DNA of 64,000 nucleotides from JAEUJM01 sp964635055 (GTDB lineage: Bacteria > Actinomycetota > Acidimicrobiia > Acidimicrobiales > DATDAH01). This document shows, one piece after another, positions 63,599 through 64,000 of this stretch. The notes beneath the pieces are model-generated. The model was not told the origin of the DNA. It searched no databases and worked only from the letters and a program-made list of their open reading frames with translations. The stretch's first letter is position 1; each line of letters starts with the position of its first letter. Location of the stretch: contig CAZWMT010000032.1 of NCBI GenBank assembly GCA_964635055.1, positions 1-64,000 on the forward strand. The letters run 5' to 3'. Both the position numbers and the translations under genes were made by a program.

Positions 63599-64000
63599 TC
63601 ACCACGGGGTGCCGTAGCGCTCGCGGTGGATGTGGTCGGCGACGGGCTCGCGGCGGTTCGGGCCGAGTGGTCGGGCGGGGTGGCCGAGGGGCACGACCGC
63701 CACGGGCGTCACCGAGGCGGGCAGGCCCACCACGGCGCGCAGGTCGTCGGCGAAGAAGGTGGCGATGGTGGTGAGCGCACTGCCCAGGCCCAGGGCGGTG
63801 GCGGCCAGCAGCAGGTTCTGGACGGCGGGCCAGATCGACGACTCCACCGAGCCCGGCGGGCAGCGGTCGGCGTCGGCGCCCACCACGATGGTGACCGGGG
63901 CGCGGGCGAACCCTCCGTCGGCCAGGGCGGCGTCGACCGAGGCGTGCAGGAGGGGTGGGTCGACGGCCGCGCTGGCCTCGCGCCCGCCGGCGTCCCAGAG
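63599..64000 (-). CDS. Nitroreductase-family protein, 5' end beyond the window
   Basis: The visible 133 residues are the C-terminal part. They include SVESSIWPAVQNLLLAATALGLGSALTTIATFFADDLRAVVGLPASVTPVAVVPLGHPA, the FMN-binding end of the nitroreductase fold, and a short tail (ADHIHRERYGTPW). The N-terminal FMN phosphate-binding segment lies outside the window. Frames agree with an uninterrupted gene running in from the right edge. Members reduce nitro compounds or flavins using NAD(P)H. Confidence 0.85.
   Translation of the reverse strand, partial: LWDAGGREASAAVDPPLLHASVDAALADGGFARAPVTIVVGADADRCPPGSVESSIWPAVQNLLLAATALGLGSALTTIATFFADDLRAVVGLPASVTPVAVVPLGHPARPLGPNRREPVADHIHRERYGTPW

Overview
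The window is GC-rich throughout, starts many genes at GTG and packs them with ATGA/GTGA stop-start overlaps. It carries mycothiol-associated DinB/maleylpyruvate-isomerase folds. This points to an actinobacterium; gene style suggests Acidimicrobiia, but no marker gene here proves it. A run of exactly 100 N (13671-13770) shows that this is a scaffolded draft or metagenome assembly.

Left part (1-10.7 kb): housekeeping and accessory genes. These are a DinB fold protein, a nucleotidyltransferase with a small overlapping partner (possible toxin-antitoxin pair), an HxlR regulator, a formate-dehydrogenase-like molybdopterin oxidoreductase with a DUF6457 partner, TetR, YceI and MarR (the last two divergent over a shared operator), an aldehyde dehydrogenase and a nucleoside deoxyribosyltransferase-like protein.

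10.8-21.1 kb plus 43.5-44.7 kb: an aerobic, form I (AYxCSFR type) carbon monoxide dehydrogenase locus. A leftward arm holds LysR, a small XdhC/CoxI protein, an XdhC protein, the membrane-anchored CoxG and a DUF2182 membrane protein. A rightward arm holds coxM, coxS, coxL, an XdhC-YHS fusion and the MoxR ATPase coxD. Its VWA partner coxE lies 22 kb further on.

21.1-43.4 kb: a complete extracellular contractile injection system (eCIS) locus sits between coxD and coxE. Rightward are an AAA+ ATPase and a proline-rich 840-residue putative cargo protein with a nucleotidyltransferase-like motif. Leftward, in one tightly overlapping operon, are DUF4255 cap/terminator, one sheath, three tube proteins, DUF5908, a LysM protein, a VgrG-like spike, a small protein, gp25, a PAAR-like tip, two large baseplate proteins, an S74 tail fibre, an unrecognised repeat-containing beta-rich protein and the tape measure protein. 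The two transcription units converge and overlap by 18 bases.

44.8-64 kb: a coiled-coil membrane protein, a twice-frameshifted VapC45-like PIN gene, a secreted propeller/DUF11 protein, PPOX and PPOX-GAF proteins, a hemerythrin protein, an ABC exporter divergent from a NarL-type two-component system across a perfect 20-base palindrome, a second aldehyde dehydrogenase, a DoxX protein, NTF2-like proteins, a diadenylate-cyclase-like protein, a macrodomain protein and a partial nitroreductase.

Across the window lie dispersed repeats placed exactly at gene starts. Module A is a 20-40 codon mini-ORF whose stop overlaps the next ATG; it occurs as tandem pairs at three loci. Module B is a GC-rich cassette that carries its own Shine-Dalgarno and ends at an ATG. 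Several hairpin repeats resemble REP elements or small non-autonomous elements. The eCIS insertion into the cox operon, its cargo candidate and the start-codon repeats are the most interesting things here.
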